A stretch of DNA of 64,000 nucleotides from CAXTEJ01 sp964243295 (GTDB lineage Bacteria > Actinomycetota > Actinomycetes > Actinomycetales > Angustibacteraceae), in NCBI GenBank assembly GCA_964243295.1, contig CAXTEJ010000006.1, positions 30,588 through 94,587 on the forward strand. The letters run 5' to 3'. Position numbers and translations under genes: made by a program. Below the pieces are notes generated by a model that was not told where the DNA came from, made no database searches, and saw only the letters and a program-made list of their open reading frames with translations. The stretch's first letter is position 1; the number at the start of each line of letters is the position of its first letter. Below are positions 16,299-26,297 of this stretch, piece by piece.

Positions 16299-18146
16299 TC
16301 AGCGCGAGGGCTGCACCACCATCGCGGCGCCGCCACCGCGGCGGGTCGTCTCGGCGGCGGCCTGGAAGCGGTTGCCGGCGAGCAGCCGGACGGCCGTCGC
16401 CGCACCGATCTCGGGCACGGACTTCAGCTGGTGGCCCAGCGCGGTCAGGGCGGCACCGTCGGGGCCGGCGACGACGGTGGGCTCGGCGTCCGTGGTGGCG
16501 CCGTTGCGCGAGCTGATGCGCGGCGAGGCGATGGCCTGCACCAGCGGCAGCCCGCGGTCGAGGTACTCGGTCAGCACCTGGGTGACGGTCGTGATGATGG
16601 TGGCGCCGCCGGGCGAGCCGAGCGCCAGCACCGGCCGCGTGCCGTCGGTCACGACCAGCGGGCTCATCGATGAGCGCGGCCGCTTGCCGGGGCCGGGCAG
16701 GTTGGGGTCGGGCACGTCCTTGCTCAGCGGCGTGAAGTTGAAGTCGGTGAGCTCGTTGTTGAGCAGGAAGCCCCAGCCCGGCACGGTGATGCCCGAGCCA
16801 CCGGTCTGCTCGATCGTCAGCGTGTACGACGCGACGTTACCGAACCTGTCGGCCACCGTCAGGTGCGTCGTCCCGTGGTCGTCACGCGGGGAAGCCTGCG
16901 CTGAAGCCGTTGCGGCACAGCCGTACTCGCCGTCGGGGCTGCCGAACGGGATCGGGCGGGCGTGGAGCTTCGCGGGGTCGAACAGGTCGCACGCGCGCTC
17001 GTCGGCGAACGCCTGCGACGTCAGCTCGGACGTCGGCACGCCGGGGACGTCGCCGACGTACCGGTTGCGGTCGCTGAACGCCGTGGCCGTGGCCTCGGCG
17101 AACCGGTGGAGGTACTGCGAGCGCGGCACCGCCGACAGGTCCGTGCCGGTGCGCTGGTCGTAGGACTCCAGCAGGTTCAGCGACTCGCTCACCGCGATGC
17201 CGCCGGACGACGACACCGGCATGCCGTAGACGTCGAGTCCGCGGTAGGTGGTGCGGGTCGGGCTGCGGCGCAGCGCCTGGTAGTCGGCGAGGTCGGACTC
17301 GGTGATCTGCCCGGGGTGGACCTGCACGCCCGGAGCGGTGGTCGGGTGCTGGGCCTCGTCGACGAGCGCGGCTCCCAGCGGCCCGTCGTACATCGCCTTG
17401 ACGCCCTGCACGCGCAGCTGGCGGTAGGCGAGGGCGAGGTCGGGGTTGCGGAAGACGCTGCCGACAGCGGGCGCAGCACCGCCCCGCAGGAACACCTTGG
17501 CGGTGGCGGGGAACTTCGCGAAGCGCGTGGCGTTGTCGGCCGTCTGCTGGTTGAAGGTCTTGTCGACGACGAAGCCGCGGGAGGCGATCGTCTGCGCCGG
17601 GAGCAGCAGGCTGGTCAGCGAGCGAGTGCCGAACCGGCGGGCCGCCTCGTCCCACAGCGCCGGCGTGCCCGGCACGCCCACCGACAGCCCCGAGCTGACG
17701 ACGGTCGCGAAGTCGAGGGCCGAGCCGTCCTTCGCGGTGAACGTCGTCGGGGTGAAGGTCTCGGGTGCGGTCTCGCGGCCGTCGATCGTCTGCACGCGGC
17801 GGGTGCGGGCGTCGTAGTAGACGAGGTAGCCGCCGCCCCCGATGCCGGCGGAGTAGGGCTCGGTCACGCCGAGGGCGGCGGCAGCGGCGATGGCGGCGTC
17901 GGCGGCGTTGCCTCCCTGGCGCAGCACCTCGATGCCGACCGAGGTCGCGACGTCGTCGACCGAGGCCACGGCACCGCCGGAGCCGGTGGCGACGGGCCGC
18001 TTGGGCGCCGAGGCCTTGACCGGTGCGGGCTGCGCGGCGGCCTTCCCGACGGGCCGCGGGGCGGGCCCCGCGGCGGTGGCGGTGGCGGCGCCGGACGACA
18101 CCAGGGCGGCGGTCGTCACGACGGCTATCAGGCGGCGGCGACTCAT
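16299..18146 (-). CDS. ggt: gamma-glutamyltransferase (glutathione hydrolase)
   Basis: Secreted Ntn-hydrolase precursor of 615 residues. A signal peptide (MSRRRLIAVVTTAALVSSGAA) is followed by an Ala/Pro linker, then the large-subunit start AVASVDDVATSVGIEVLRQGGNAADAA and GGGGYLVYYD. Autocleavage should occur before the first Thr of GTTHLTVADRFGN (about residue 425), giving the small subunit. The glycine-rich oxyanion region PGWGFLLNNELTDF and substrate-binding PRSSMSPLVV follow. It hydrolyses or transfers gamma-glutamyl groups from extracytoplasmic peptides. ATG at 18146 has AAGGAG 6 nt upstream. It converges on the M24 gene across a terminator. Confidence 0.93.
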   Translation of the reverse strand: MSRRRLIAVVTTAALVSSGAATATAAGPAPRPVGKAAAQPAPVKASAPKRPVATGSGGAVASVDDVATSVGIEVLRQGGNAADAAIAAAAALGVTEPYSAGIGGGGYLVYYDARTRRVQTIDGRETAPETFTPTTFTAKDGSALDFATVVSSGLSVGVPGTPALWDEAARRFGTRSLTSLLLPAQTIASRGFVVDKTFNQQTADNATRFAKFPATAKVFLRGGAAPAVGSVFRNPDLALAYRQLRVQGVKAMYDGPLGAALVDEAQHPTTAPGVQVHPGQITESDLADYQALRRSPTRTTYRGLDVYGMPVSSSGGIAVSESLNLLESYDQRTGTDLSAVPRSQYLHRFAEATATAFSDRNRYVGDVPGVPTSELTSQAFADERACDLFDPAKLHARPIPFGSPDGEYGCAATASAQASPRDDHGTTHLTVADRFGNVASYTLTIEQTGGSGITVPGWGFLLNNELTDFNFTPLSKDVPDPNLPGPGKRPRSSMSPLVVTDGTRPVLALGSPGGATIITTVTQVLTEYLDRGLPLVQAIASPRISSRNGATTDAEPTVVAGPDGAALTALGHQLKSVPEIGAATAVRLLAGNRFQAAAETTRRGGGAAMVVQPSR

Positions 18147-18319
18147 GACGGCTCCTTCGGCTGGCGGGTACGACCCGCGCAACCTACGCCCGCGGCGGGC
18201 GCGGGGCCCGGCGAGCGAGCCCTGGCCTCGGCGGCGACCGGGACGGCACGCACACTGGCAGGGCCGGCTCGGCGTCGTCCGCCCTGCCGTCCGCCTGTCA
18301 CCCACCTGGAGCCCCGCCC

Positions 18320-18658
18320 GTGCCCCGCAACGCCGTCACCGCCCTGCGATGGGTTTCCCTCGCCGAGGCGACGTCCTTCCTCGTGCTGCTCGTCGCGACG
18401 CTCGTCAAGTACACCGGGCCGCGCGAGGAGATCGGGGTGCAGGTGGTGGGACCGGTGCACGGCGCGCTCTTCGTCGCCTACGTCGCGCTCGCCCTGCTGG
18501 TGGCCGTACGTCGGCGCTGGACCCCGATGCGCACCGTCCTCGTGCTCGCGGCCTCGGTGCTCCCGGTCGCGCCGTTCGTCGTCGAGCGCACGTGGCTGCG
18601 CGATCAGGAGCGCGCCGACGCGCGCCGACAGCCGGTCAGCGCAGCGGCAGGTGCCTGA
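18320..18658 (+). CDS. DUF3817 integral membrane protein
   Basis: Protein of 112 residues with three hydrophobic helices and the DUF3817 pattern: RWVSLAEATSFLVLL, then VQVVGPVHGALFVAYVALAL and VLVLAASVLPVAPFVVERTW. The His-Gly in the second helix is typical of the family. The function is unknown. GTG start at 18320. The last 23 bp overlap the 3' end of the convergent methyltransferase gene, so one transcript end lies inside the other gene. Confidence 0.85.
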   Translation: MPRNAVTALRWVSLAEATSFLVLLVATLVKYTGPREEIGVQVVGPVHGALFVAYVALALLVAVRRRWTPMRTVLVLAASVLPVAPFVVERTWLRDQERADARRQPVSAAAGA

Positions 18659-19292
18659 GGCGACGCGCATCCAGCTGCGTGGTCGCCCAGGCCCCGTACA
18701 GCGGGTCCCGTCCCAGCCGCCGCTCGGTCCGCAACGCGGTCGTCACGGCCTCGAAGCCGGCTTGCTCCAGGTAGGCCCGGACGATCGAGGTTCGTCCGTC
18801 CTCGTCGGTGGCCAGCCACCCGCGAACCGCCTTGGTCGGGAAGCAGCGGTTGCTGAAGGTGAGCACCACGACCCCACCGGGACGCAGCACGCGAGCCGCC
18901 TCGCGCAGCACCTCGACCGGGTGGATGAGGTAGTCGATCGACACGCAGCAGACCACCGCGTCGAACGAGGCCTCGTCGAACGGCAACCGCGGGTCGACGT
19001 TCAGATCCTGGACGACGACCTGGTCGGCCAGGGGGTTCGCCCGCAGCTCGACGGCGTTCATACCGAGAGCGACCAGCCCACCACTCGGCTTGCTGCGCAG
19101 GTGGGACACCCAGGACGACATCAGGTCCAGGACCCTGCCGTCGGGCACCCCCAGCTCGTCGTACAGCTCGGTGACCGCTGCGATGGCGCCGTCGTCGATA
19201 TGGGTGACGAAGCGCGTCGGTGCGTAGAAGTCGGCATCGTCGCCGTCGTCCTGTCGGTCGAAGAAGCCGGGTGGCCAGTCGTGGTCTGCCAT
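18636..19292 (-). CDS. class I SAM-dependent methyltransferase
   Basis: Protein of 218 residues beginning MADHDWPPGFFDRQDDGDDADFY. The cofactor motif is an unusual GRVLDLMSSWVSHL in place of the glycine-rich loop, a variant seen in a conserved actinobacterial and cyanobacterial subgroup. DLNVDPRLPFDEASFDAVVCCVSIDYL and RVLRPGGVVVLTFSNRCFPTKAV follow. The substrate is unknown. ATG at 19292. It overlaps the convergent DUF3817 gene by 23 bp and lies downstream of dapF on the same strand after a 128-bp gap. Confidence 0.87.
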   Translation of the reverse strand: MADHDWPPGFFDRQDDGDDADFYAPTRFVTHIDDGAIAAVTELYDELGVPDGRVLDLMSSWVSHLRSKPSGGLVALGMNAVELRANPLADQVVVQDLNVDPRLPFDEASFDAVVCCVSIDYLIHPVEVLREAARVLRPGGVVVLTFSNRCFPTKAVRGWLATDEDGRTSIVRAYLEQAGFEAVTTALRTERRLGRDPLYGAWATTQLDARRLRHLPLR

Positions 19293-19420
19293 GGCTGCAT
19301 CTTGCCGCGTCTGTGCCCGACCGCGGCCGTGACCCCTACCGCGGCCGCACGACTCGGCGACGGGCACATCGAGCAGCTGTCGGTGCAGCCCGCTCGGGCG
19401 CTACCCAGGCGCTACGAACC

Positions 19421-20335
19421 TCACTCAGCTCGCCCAGCCGCCGCACTCCACCCGCTGGGCAGGTCGACCACCCCGTCGGCGACCAGCTCGGCGGGGCCGA
19501 CGAGCTCGACGCGCGACCCCAGCACGCGCACCCAGACGGTGCCGCCGGGCACGTCGACGCGCCACTGGTCCTCGGACTCGCCGCCCGCGGCGAGCGCCCA
19601 CGCGCGAGCGGCGAGCGCGGCAGCCGCGGCGCCCGTGCCGCACGAGCGGGTCTCCCCCACGCCGCGCTCGTGCACGCGCATCACCACGTGGCCGGGCGCG
19701 AGCGGCACCACCAGCTCGACGTTGGTGCCCTGCGGCGGCACCGGCCGGACGTCGGGCGCCCGGGTCAGGTCGGCGTGCGCGAGGTCGCCCTCGGCCGGGA
19801 GCAGCACGACGGTGTGCGGGTTGCCGAGGTCGAGCGAGAGCCCCGTCAGGGCGGCGGGCAGCCCGCGGACAGTGACGTCGGCGTCACCGCCGGCGGCGAG
19901 CGCGGCGTCCCCGCCGACGACGTGCCAGGCGCCGAGGTCGACGGCGATCAGGTCGCCCTCGAACCGCACGTCCTTGGGTCCCCCCCGGGTCGCGACCCGC
20001 AGCGGTGCGCCGTCGTCGGCCACCAGGCCCTCGCGGCGCAGGTAGGCGACGAAGACCCGGACGCCGTTGCCGCACATCTCGGCCGGTGCGCCGTCGGCGT
20101 TGCGGTAGTCCATGAACCACTCCGCGACGTCGGCCTGGTCGGCGACCTCGGGCACGTCCTTGGTGCGGACCACGCGGATCACCCCGTCGCCACCGATGCC
20201 GGCGTGCCGGTCGGCGAGCCGGCGCACGTCGTCCGGGCGAAGGTCGAGGACGGCCTCGAGGTCGGGCACCAGGACGAAGTCGTTCTCGGTCCCGTGGCCC
20301 TTGGTGAAGGTCAGCTGCACGCGCCCATCATCCAC
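19421..20335 (-). CDS. dapF: diaminopimelate epimerase
   Basis: Interconverts LL- and meso-diaminopimelate for lysine and peptidoglycan synthesis. The 304-residue protein shows KGHGTENDFVLV at the N-terminus and both catalytic cysteines, in EMCGNGVR (about 87) and TRSCGTGA (about 230), each in one half of the pseudo-twofold fold. The GTG at 20335 overlaps the miaA stop by 8 bp; a second GTG at 20320 is also possible. Together with dapA and dapB, three diaminopimelate genes lie in this window. It is the last gene of a miaB-miaA-dapF run. Confidence 0.95.
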   Translation of the reverse strand: MDDGRVQLTFTKGHGTENDFVLVPDLEAVLDLRPDDVRRLADRHAGIGGDGVIRVVRTKDVPEVADQADVAEWFMDYRNADGAPAEMCGNGVRVFVAYLRREGLVADDGAPLRVATRGGPKDVRFEGDLIAVDLGAWHVVGGDAALAAGGDADVTVRGLPAALTGLSLDLGNPHTVVLLPAEGDLAHADLTRAPDVRPVPPQGTNVELVVPLAPGHVVMRVHERGVGETRSCGTGAAAAALAARAWALAAGGESEDQWRVDVPGGTVWVRVLGSRVELVGPAELVADGVVDLPSGWSAAAGRAE

Positions 20336-21245
20336 CGGCGACGGCCGCGAGCGCCCGGCCGGTGAGGTCCGGGGCGTCGTGGGTCAGCCACCGCACGCGG
20401 TCGTCGCGGCCGAACCACGACTGCTGGCGACGGGCGAGCCGCCGGGTGAGCTGGGCGGTCTGCTGCTGGGCGTCCTGCTCGGTGACCTCACCGTCGAGCT
20501 GCGCCAGCGCCTGGGCGTAGCCGACGGCGCGCGAGGCGGTGCGACCCTTTCGCAGGCCGGCGGCGTCGAGGGCGGCCACCTCGGCCAGCAGCCCGTCGTC
20601 CCACATGCGGCGCACACGCGCCCCGATGCGCTCGTCGAGGACCTCGCGAGGGGCCTGCAGCCCGATCTGCACGGTCGGGCGCAGGTAGCGCCCCGAGGGC
20701 AGCGTCGCCGAGAACGGCCGACCGGTCAGCCGCACCACCTCCAGCGCCCGCACCACCCGCCGCACGTTGCCGACCAGGATGCTGGCCGCCGCGACCGGGT
20801 CGACGGCGGCCAGCTCGGCGTGCAGCGCCGGCGCGCCCACCTGCTCGGCGTGCTGCTCCAGCGACGCCCGCAGCGCGGGGTCGGTCGGCGGGATGTCCAG
20901 CTCGTCCACCGCCGCGCGCACGTACAGGCCCGACCCGCCGACGAGCACGGGCACGACGTCACGGGCGATCAGGTCGTCGAGCACCGCCGAGACCTCCCGC
21001 TGGTACGCCGCGACGCTGGCCTCCTCGCGGACGTCCAGCACGTCGAGCAGGTGGTGCGGCACGCCCTGTCGCTGGGCGACGGGCAGCTTCGCGGTGCCGA
21101 CGTCCATGCCGCGGTACAGCTGCGACGCGTCGGCGTTCACGACCTCCCCGCCGAGCTCGCGGGCGAGCGCGACGCCGAGGTCGGACTTGCCGGTGGCGGT
21201 GGGCCCGACCACCGCGACGACCGTGGGTGGGTGGCGGTCAGCCAC
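20328..21245 (-). CDS. miaA: tRNA dimethylallyltransferase
   Basis: Adds a dimethylallyl group to N6 of A37 in tRNAs reading UNN codons, the step before MiaB. The 305-residue protein has the P-loop GPTATGKSDL near residue 14, the DASQLYRGMDVGTAK segment, the VPHHLLDVLDV strand and the GGSGLYVRA loop. GTG at 21245 overlaps the miaB stop by 8 bp, and its own stop overlaps dapF, so the three genes are translationally coupled. Confidence 0.95.
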   Translation of the reverse strand: MADRHPPTVVAVVGPTATGKSDLGVALARELGGEVVNADASQLYRGMDVGTAKLPVAQRQGVPHHLLDVLDVREEASVAAYQREVSAVLDDLIARDVVPVLVGGSGLYVRAAVDELDIPPTDPALRASLEQHAEQVGAPALHAELAAVDPVAAASILVGNVRRVVRALEVVRLTGRPFSATLPSGRYLRPTVQIGLQAPREVLDERIGARVRRMWDDGLLAEVAALDAAGLRKGRTASRAVGYAQALAQLDGEVTEQDAQQQTAQLTRRLARRQQSWFGRDDRVRWLTHDAPDLTGRALAAVAGG

Positions 21246-22719
21246 AGGCGGGCGCCGGCGCGGCTGCCGGTCGCCCCACGGTCGGCAGGCCCAGCCCGAC
21301 GCTGCGGCGCGCGGCGACGGGCTGGGCCTGCCGGGCGGCCCAGGCGTCGCCGGCGCGCGTGGGGCGCACGGCGAAGGGGCCGCCGGTCAGCGCGCCGTCG
21401 GCGACCAGGTGGTGCGGGGCGCCGTGGGTGACCTGCACCGTCACGACGTCGCCCGGGCGTGGCGCGGCCGAGCCCTCGGGGACGGACAGGTGGACCAGAC
21501 GGCCGTCCGGTGCCCGGCCGGACAGCCGCCGCGTGGCGCCGTCCTTGCGGCCCTCGCCCTCGCTGACGAGCACGTCGAGCACCCGCCCCTCCTGCGCCCG
21601 GTTCTCCTCGAAGGAGATCTGCTCCTGCAGCGCCGCGAGCCGCAGGTAGCGCTCCTGCACCACCTGCTTGGGCAGCTGGTCGGGCAGGTCGGCGGCCGGC
21701 GTCCCGGGGCGCCTGGAGTACTGGAAGGTGAAGGCGCTGGCGAAGCGGGCGGTCGCGACGACGTCCAGGGTGGCCTGGAAGTCCTCCTCTGTCTCGCCGG
21801 GGAAGCCGACGATGATGTCGCTCGTGATCGCGGCGCCGGGGATCTGCTGCCGCACCCGGTCGAGGATGCCGAGGTAGCGCTCGGAGCGGTAGGACCGGCG
21901 CATCGCGCGCAGCACGCGGTCGGAGCCCGACTGCAGCGGCATGTGCAGGCTCGGCATGACGTTGGGCGTGTCGGCCATCGCGGCGATGACGTCGTCGGTG
22001 AACGCGGCCGGGTGGGGGCTGGTGAAGCGGACGCGCTCGAGGCTGGGCACGTCGCCGCAGGCGCGCAGCAGCTTGCCGAACGCGAGGCGGTCACCAAGCT
22101 CGATGCCGTAGGTGTTGACGTTCTGACCCAGCAGCGTCACCTCGATGACGCCGTCCGCGACGAGCGCCCGCACCTCGGCCAGCACGTCGCCGGGACGTCG
22201 GTCGCGCTCGGTGCCGCGCAGGCTGGGCACGATGCAGAACGTGCAGGTGTTGGTGCAGCCGACGCTGATCGACACCCAGCCGGCGTACGACGACTCCCGC
22301 CGGGTCGGCAGCGTCGAGGGGAAGACGTCGAGGGCCTCCAGAATCTCGACCTGCGCCGACTCGTTGTGGCGGGCGCGGTCGAGCAGCGCCGGCAGCGACC
22401 CGATGTTGTGGGTGCCGAAGACGACGTCGACCCAGGGAGCGCGTCGCACGACCTCGCCGCGGTCCTTCTGGGCGAGGCAGCCGCCGACCGCGATCTGCAT
22501 GCCGGGGCGGCGCGCCTTGACCGCTGCCAGCTGGCCGAGGTTGCCGTAGAGCTTGTTGTCGGCGTTCTCGCGCACGGCGCAGGTGTTGAGCACCACCACG
22601 TCGGCCTCCGCGCCGGGCCGGGCGGCGACGTAGCCGGCCGCCTCCAGCATGCCGCTGAGCCGCTCGGAGTCGTGCACGTTCATCTGGCACCCGTGGGTGC
22701 GCACGTCGTAGGTCCGCAT
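21238..22719 (-). CDS. miaB: tRNA-2-methylthio-N6-dimethylallyladenosine synthase
   Basis: Radical SAM methylthiotransferase acting on tRNA A37 after MiaA. The 493-residue protein carries the three N-terminal cluster cysteines (THGCQMN at Cys11, LNTCAVREN, GGCLAQ) and the radical SAM site GCTNTCTFC. A TRAM-like RNA-binding domain follows near residue 380. The C-terminus is extended by about 60 residues rich in Ala and Pro after the TRAM domain. It is the first gene of the miaB-miaA-dapF operon and divergent from gluA. Confidence 0.96.
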   Translation of the reverse strand: MRTYDVRTHGCQMNVHDSERLSGMLEAAGYVAARPGAEADVVVLNTCAVRENADNKLYGNLGQLAAVKARRPGMQIAVGGCLAQKDRGEVVRRAPWVDVVFGTHNIGSLPALLDRARHNESAQVEILEALDVFPSTLPTRRESSYAGWVSISVGCTNTCTFCIVPSLRGTERDRRPGDVLAEVRALVADGVIEVTLLGQNVNTYGIELGDRLAFGKLLRACGDVPSLERVRFTSPHPAAFTDDVIAAMADTPNVMPSLHMPLQSGSDRVLRAMRRSYRSERYLGILDRVRQQIPGAAITSDIIVGFPGETEEDFQATLDVVATARFASAFTFQYSRRPGTPAADLPDQLPKQVVQERYLRLAALQEQISFEENRAQEGRVLDVLVSEGEGRKDGATRRLSGRAPDGRLVHLSVPEGSAAPRPGDVVTVQVTHGAPHHLVADGALTGGPFAVRPTRAGDAWAARQAQPVAARRSVGLGLPTVGRPAAAPAPACG

Positions 22720-22792
22720 GAGGGGTCCAGGGTACGGCGCCGCGCGCGGGCCGTCCCGTCGCCGGCGCAGCTGCCGACCACGGCGTCATCAC

Positions 22793-22806
22793 GGTGTGGT
22801 CACACC
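22793..22806. promoter_or_regulatory. 14-bp palindrome between miaB and gluA
   Basis: GGTGTGGTCACACC has 6-bp perfect arms and sits 60-70 bp before gluA in the divergent gap. It resembles a dimeric operator, but no regulator can be named. Confidence 0.4.
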
Positions 22807-22852
22807 CGGGCGCCGCGGGTCCTGACCTGCCCTGTCGTCATGATCACCGGGG

Positions 22853-22858
22853 TACGGT
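22853..22858 (+). promoter_or_regulatory. -10 hexamer of gluABCD, leaderless
   Basis: TACGGT ends 6 nt before the gluA ATG at 22865 and there is no Shine-Dalgarno sequence, so the mRNA probably begins at the start codon. I see no convincing -35 element. Confidence 0.5.
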
Positions 22859-22864
22859 CTGGGA

Positions 22865-23659
<795 letters not shown>

Positions 23660-23701
23660 AGCCCTCGTCACCGACGGCCCACCACCGAAAGGCCCCACAC
23701 C

Positions 23702-24589
23702 GTGAGTCTGCGCCGCACCACCTTGACCGCCGGCGTCGCCGCCGCGCTGCTGCTGACCGCCTGCGGCAGCAGCAGCTCCGACAGCGACGCCGGTGACGCC
23801 CCCGTCGCCGCCACCCCCACCTTCGCCGCCGGCACCACCATGGCCAAGCTCGCCGATGCCGGGAAGCTGCGCGTCGGCACGAAGTTCGACCAGCCCGGCT
23901 TCGGGCTCAAGGGCCTGTCGGGCCAGCCCGAGGGGTTCGACGTCGAGGTCGCCACGATCATCGCCGGCGCGCTCGGCATCGGCGAGGACGGCATCACCTA
24001 CGTCGAGTCCCCCTCCAAGGTCCGCGAGGAGAACATCGAGCAGGACAAGGTCGACCTCGTCGCCGCGACCTACACGATCAACGACAAGCGCAAGGAGCGC
24101 ATCTCCTTCGCCGGCCCCTACTACGTCGCCGGCCAGCAGCTGATGGTCGCCGCCGACAACACCACGATCACCAAGCCGGACGACCTCAAGGCCAACCCCA
24201 GCGCCAAGGTCTGCTCGGTCACCGGCTCGACGCCGGCGGAGAACATCGCCGAGTACCTCGCGAGCCCCAGCCAGCTGGTGCTCTTCGACGTCTACGACAA
24301 GTGCGCCAACGCGCTGCGCACCGGCCAGGTGCAGGTCGTCACGACCGACAACGTGATCCTGCTCGGCTTCGTGTCGGAGTCGGACGGCAAGTTCAAGCTC
24401 GTCGGCGAGCAGTTCACCGAGGAGCCCTACGGCATCGGCATCAAGAAGGGCGACACCGCCTTCTGCCAGTTCATCAACGACACCCTGAAGAAGAACGTCG
24501 AGGCCTACAACACCGCGTGGTCGAGCACCGCGGGCAAGGTCGAGGGAGCCGAGGCAGCCACCCTGCCCGAGGCCGCGCCCTGCACGTGA
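23702..24589 (+). CDS. gluB: glutamate-binding lipoprotein of the ABC importer
   Basis: Substrate-binding protein of 295 residues with a lipoprotein signal (lipobox LLTAC, Cys21) and a Ser/Asp-rich linker. The mature part has the type-2 binding fold: LRVGTKFDQPGFGLKGLSG, GFDVEVATIIAGALG, then the hinge-region ERISFAGPYYVAGQQLMVA and a second lobe. GTG start at 23702 after a GAAAGG ribosome site. The substrate is inferred from operon context and similarity of layout to actinobacterial GluB. Confidence 0.93.
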   Translation: MSLRRTTLTAGVAAALLLTACGSSSSDSDAGDAPVAATPTFAAGTTMAKLADAGKLRVGTKFDQPGFGLKGLSGQPEGFDVEVATIIAGALGIGEDGITYVESPSKVREENIEQDKVDLVAATYTINDKRKERISFAGPYYVAGQQLMVAADNTTITKPDDLKANPSAKVCSVTGSTPAENIAEYLASPSQLVLFDVYDKCANALRTGQVQVVTTDNVILLGFVSESDGKFKLVGEQFTEEPYGIGIKKGDTAFCQFINDTLKKNVEAYNTAWSSTAGKVEGAEAATLPEAAPCT

Positions 24590-24656
24590 CCGCTGCGCTG
24601 ACCGTGACCGGGCCGCGTCCGCGCCGGGCGGCGGCCCGGGTGGGCGGGACGCCGTC

Positions 24657-25307
24657 GTGAGCGCGGTCACCGAGAACCTCGACCTGTACTGGAACGGCTT
24701 CCTGCGCTCGCTGGGCATCTGCCTGTGGGCGCTGGCCGGCTCGCTGCTGCTCGGCACGCTGGTCGCCGTCCTGCGCGTGTGCCCGGTCGCGCCGCTGCGC
24801 GCGCTGGGGACGGCGTGGGTGACCGTCGTCCGCAACTGCCCGCTCACCGTCGTCCTGTTCTTCTTCGCGTTCGGCTTCCCCGAGATCGGCATCAACGCCG
24901 GCTACTACGGCTTCGGCGTCGCCGCGCTGATCGTCTACACCTCCGCGTTCGTCTGCGAGGCGCTGCGGTCGGGCATCAACGCGGTGCCTGCCGGGCAGGC
25001 CGAGGCGGCTCGCGCGATCGGCCTGCCCTTCACCCAGACGCTGCGGCAGGTCGTGCTGCCGCAGGCGTTCCGGACGTCGGTGCCGCCCGTGGGCAGCGTC
25101 CTGATCGCGATGTTCAAGAACTCCGCGGTCGTGGGCGCCTTCGGCGTCGGGCGCGACCTGTTCAGCGTCGGCGAGCGGCTCACCAGCGCTCAGGGCTACG
25201 CGGCGCTGCCGGCCCTGACCGGCGTTGCTGTCGGCTACCTGGTCATCACCCTGAGCGCGGGAGTCCTGCTCGGCGTCATCGAGCGCCGGGTGGCGATCGT
25301 GCGATGA
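24657..25307 (+). CDS. gluC: glutamate ABC transporter permease GluC
   Basis: Integral membrane subunit of 216 residues with about five helices of the polar amino acid (HisM/GltK) family. The cytoplasmic EAA loop that contacts the ATPase is seen as EAARAIGLPFTQTLRQVVLPQAF. GTG start at 24657, 67 bp after gluB. Its stop overlaps the gluD start by 4 bp. Confidence 0.93.
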   Translation: MSAVTENLDLYWNGFLRSLGICLWALAGSLLLGTLVAVLRVCPVAPLRALGTAWVTVVRNCPLTVVLFFFAFGFPEIGINAGYYGFGVAALIVYTSAFVCEALRSGINAVPAGQAEAARAIGLPFTQTLRQVVLPQAFRTSVPPVGSVLIAMFKNSAVVGAFGVGRDLFSVGERLTSAQGYAALPALTGVAVGYLVITLSAGVLLGVIERRVAIVR

Positions 25308-26203
25308 GCCAGCAGACCGTCCTGTACGACGCGCCAGGCCCCCGGGCCCGGCGCCGCCACCTGGTCGCGGGGCTGGTCGCCCTCGCGGTCATCGTCGCCC
25401 TCGTCGCGGTGGTCGCGGCGCGGCTGAACGCGCAGGGCCAGTTCGCGGCCGACCTCTGGGCGCCGCTGGTCGACCCCTCGGACGAGAGCTTCCAGGACGT
25501 GTGGCGGCTGCTCGGGGAGGGGCTGGTGGCGACGCTCAAGGCGGCGGCGCTCGCCATCGCGTTCTCGCTGGTGCTCGGCTCGCTCATCGGCGCGGGCCGG
25601 CTGATGCTGGGCCGCCGGGCGCGCATCCCGCTCGTCGGCGTCATCGAGCTGCTGCGCGGCCTGCCGGTGGTCATCACGATCTACGTCGTCAGCCGGGTGC
25701 TGCCTGAGGCGGGCGCCGACCTGTCGACGCTGCCCGGCGGCGAGGGGCTGTGGTTCCTCGTCATCGGGCTGACCCTCTACAACAGCGTGATCATCGCCGA
25801 GATCCTGCGCGCCGGCGTGGCATCGCTGCCCCGCGGCCAGCGCGAGGCGGCGCTCGCCGTCGGGCTCATGCCGGGGGCGACGCTGCGACTGGTGCTGCTG
25901 CCCCAGGCGGTGCAGGTGATGCTGCCCGCCCTGATCAGCCAGCTCGTCGTGATCCTGAAGGACACCTCGCTCGCCGCCGTCCTGGGCCTCTACACCGAGC
26001 TGCTGCGCAACGGCAACCTCATCGCCCTCAACCTCGACAACCCCATCCAGGTGCTGACGGTGGTGGCGGTCATGTTCATCGCGCTCAACTACCTGCTCAG
26101 CGTGGTGGCGCGAGCGCTGGAGCGCCGCTCCTCCCGCTCGGGCACCACGACAGCCACCCCGACGGACGTCGGCCAGGTGAACGCCCCGGCCGGCACGCTG
26201 TGA
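25304..26203 (+). CDS. gluD: glutamate ABC transporter permease GluD
   Basis: Second permease of the glutamate importer, 299 residues. A first hydrophobic helix near residues 21-42 is followed by an extracytoplasmic segment, then the transport domain with EAALAVGLMPGATLRLVLLPQAV as the EAA loop. A polar Ser/Thr-rich tail of about 25 residues ends the protein. ATG overlaps the gluC stop. It closes the operon; a 14-bp GC palindrome (26281-26294) lies between it and the convergent phosphatase. Confidence 0.93.
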   Translation: MSQQTVLYDAPGPRARRRHLVAGLVALAVIVALVAVVAARLNAQGQFAADLWAPLVDPSDESFQDVWRLLGEGLVATLKAAALAIAFSLVLGSLIGAGRLMLGRRARIPLVGVIELLRGLPVVITIYVVSRVLPEAGADLSTLPGGEGLWFLVIGLTLYNSVIIAEILRAGVASLPRGQREAALAVGLMPGATLRLVLLPQAVQVMLPALISQLVVILKDTSLAAVLGLYTELLRNGNLIALNLDNPIQVLTVVAVMFIALNYLLSVVARALERRSSRSGTTTATPTDVGQVNAPAGTL

Positions 26204-26297
26204 CCCGGACGACCTCACGGCACGTGACCGTCACGCCATCACGGCCACAGCTCGCGTCGGACGGTCGCCGCTTCTGCTGGGAGGGCCGGCCCTCAGG

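Noticed and set aside
16962..20045. 1027-codon plus-strand frame opposite ggt, the methyltransferase and dapF
   Set aside because: Antisense to genes with intact catalytic motifs; no domain is seen in it.
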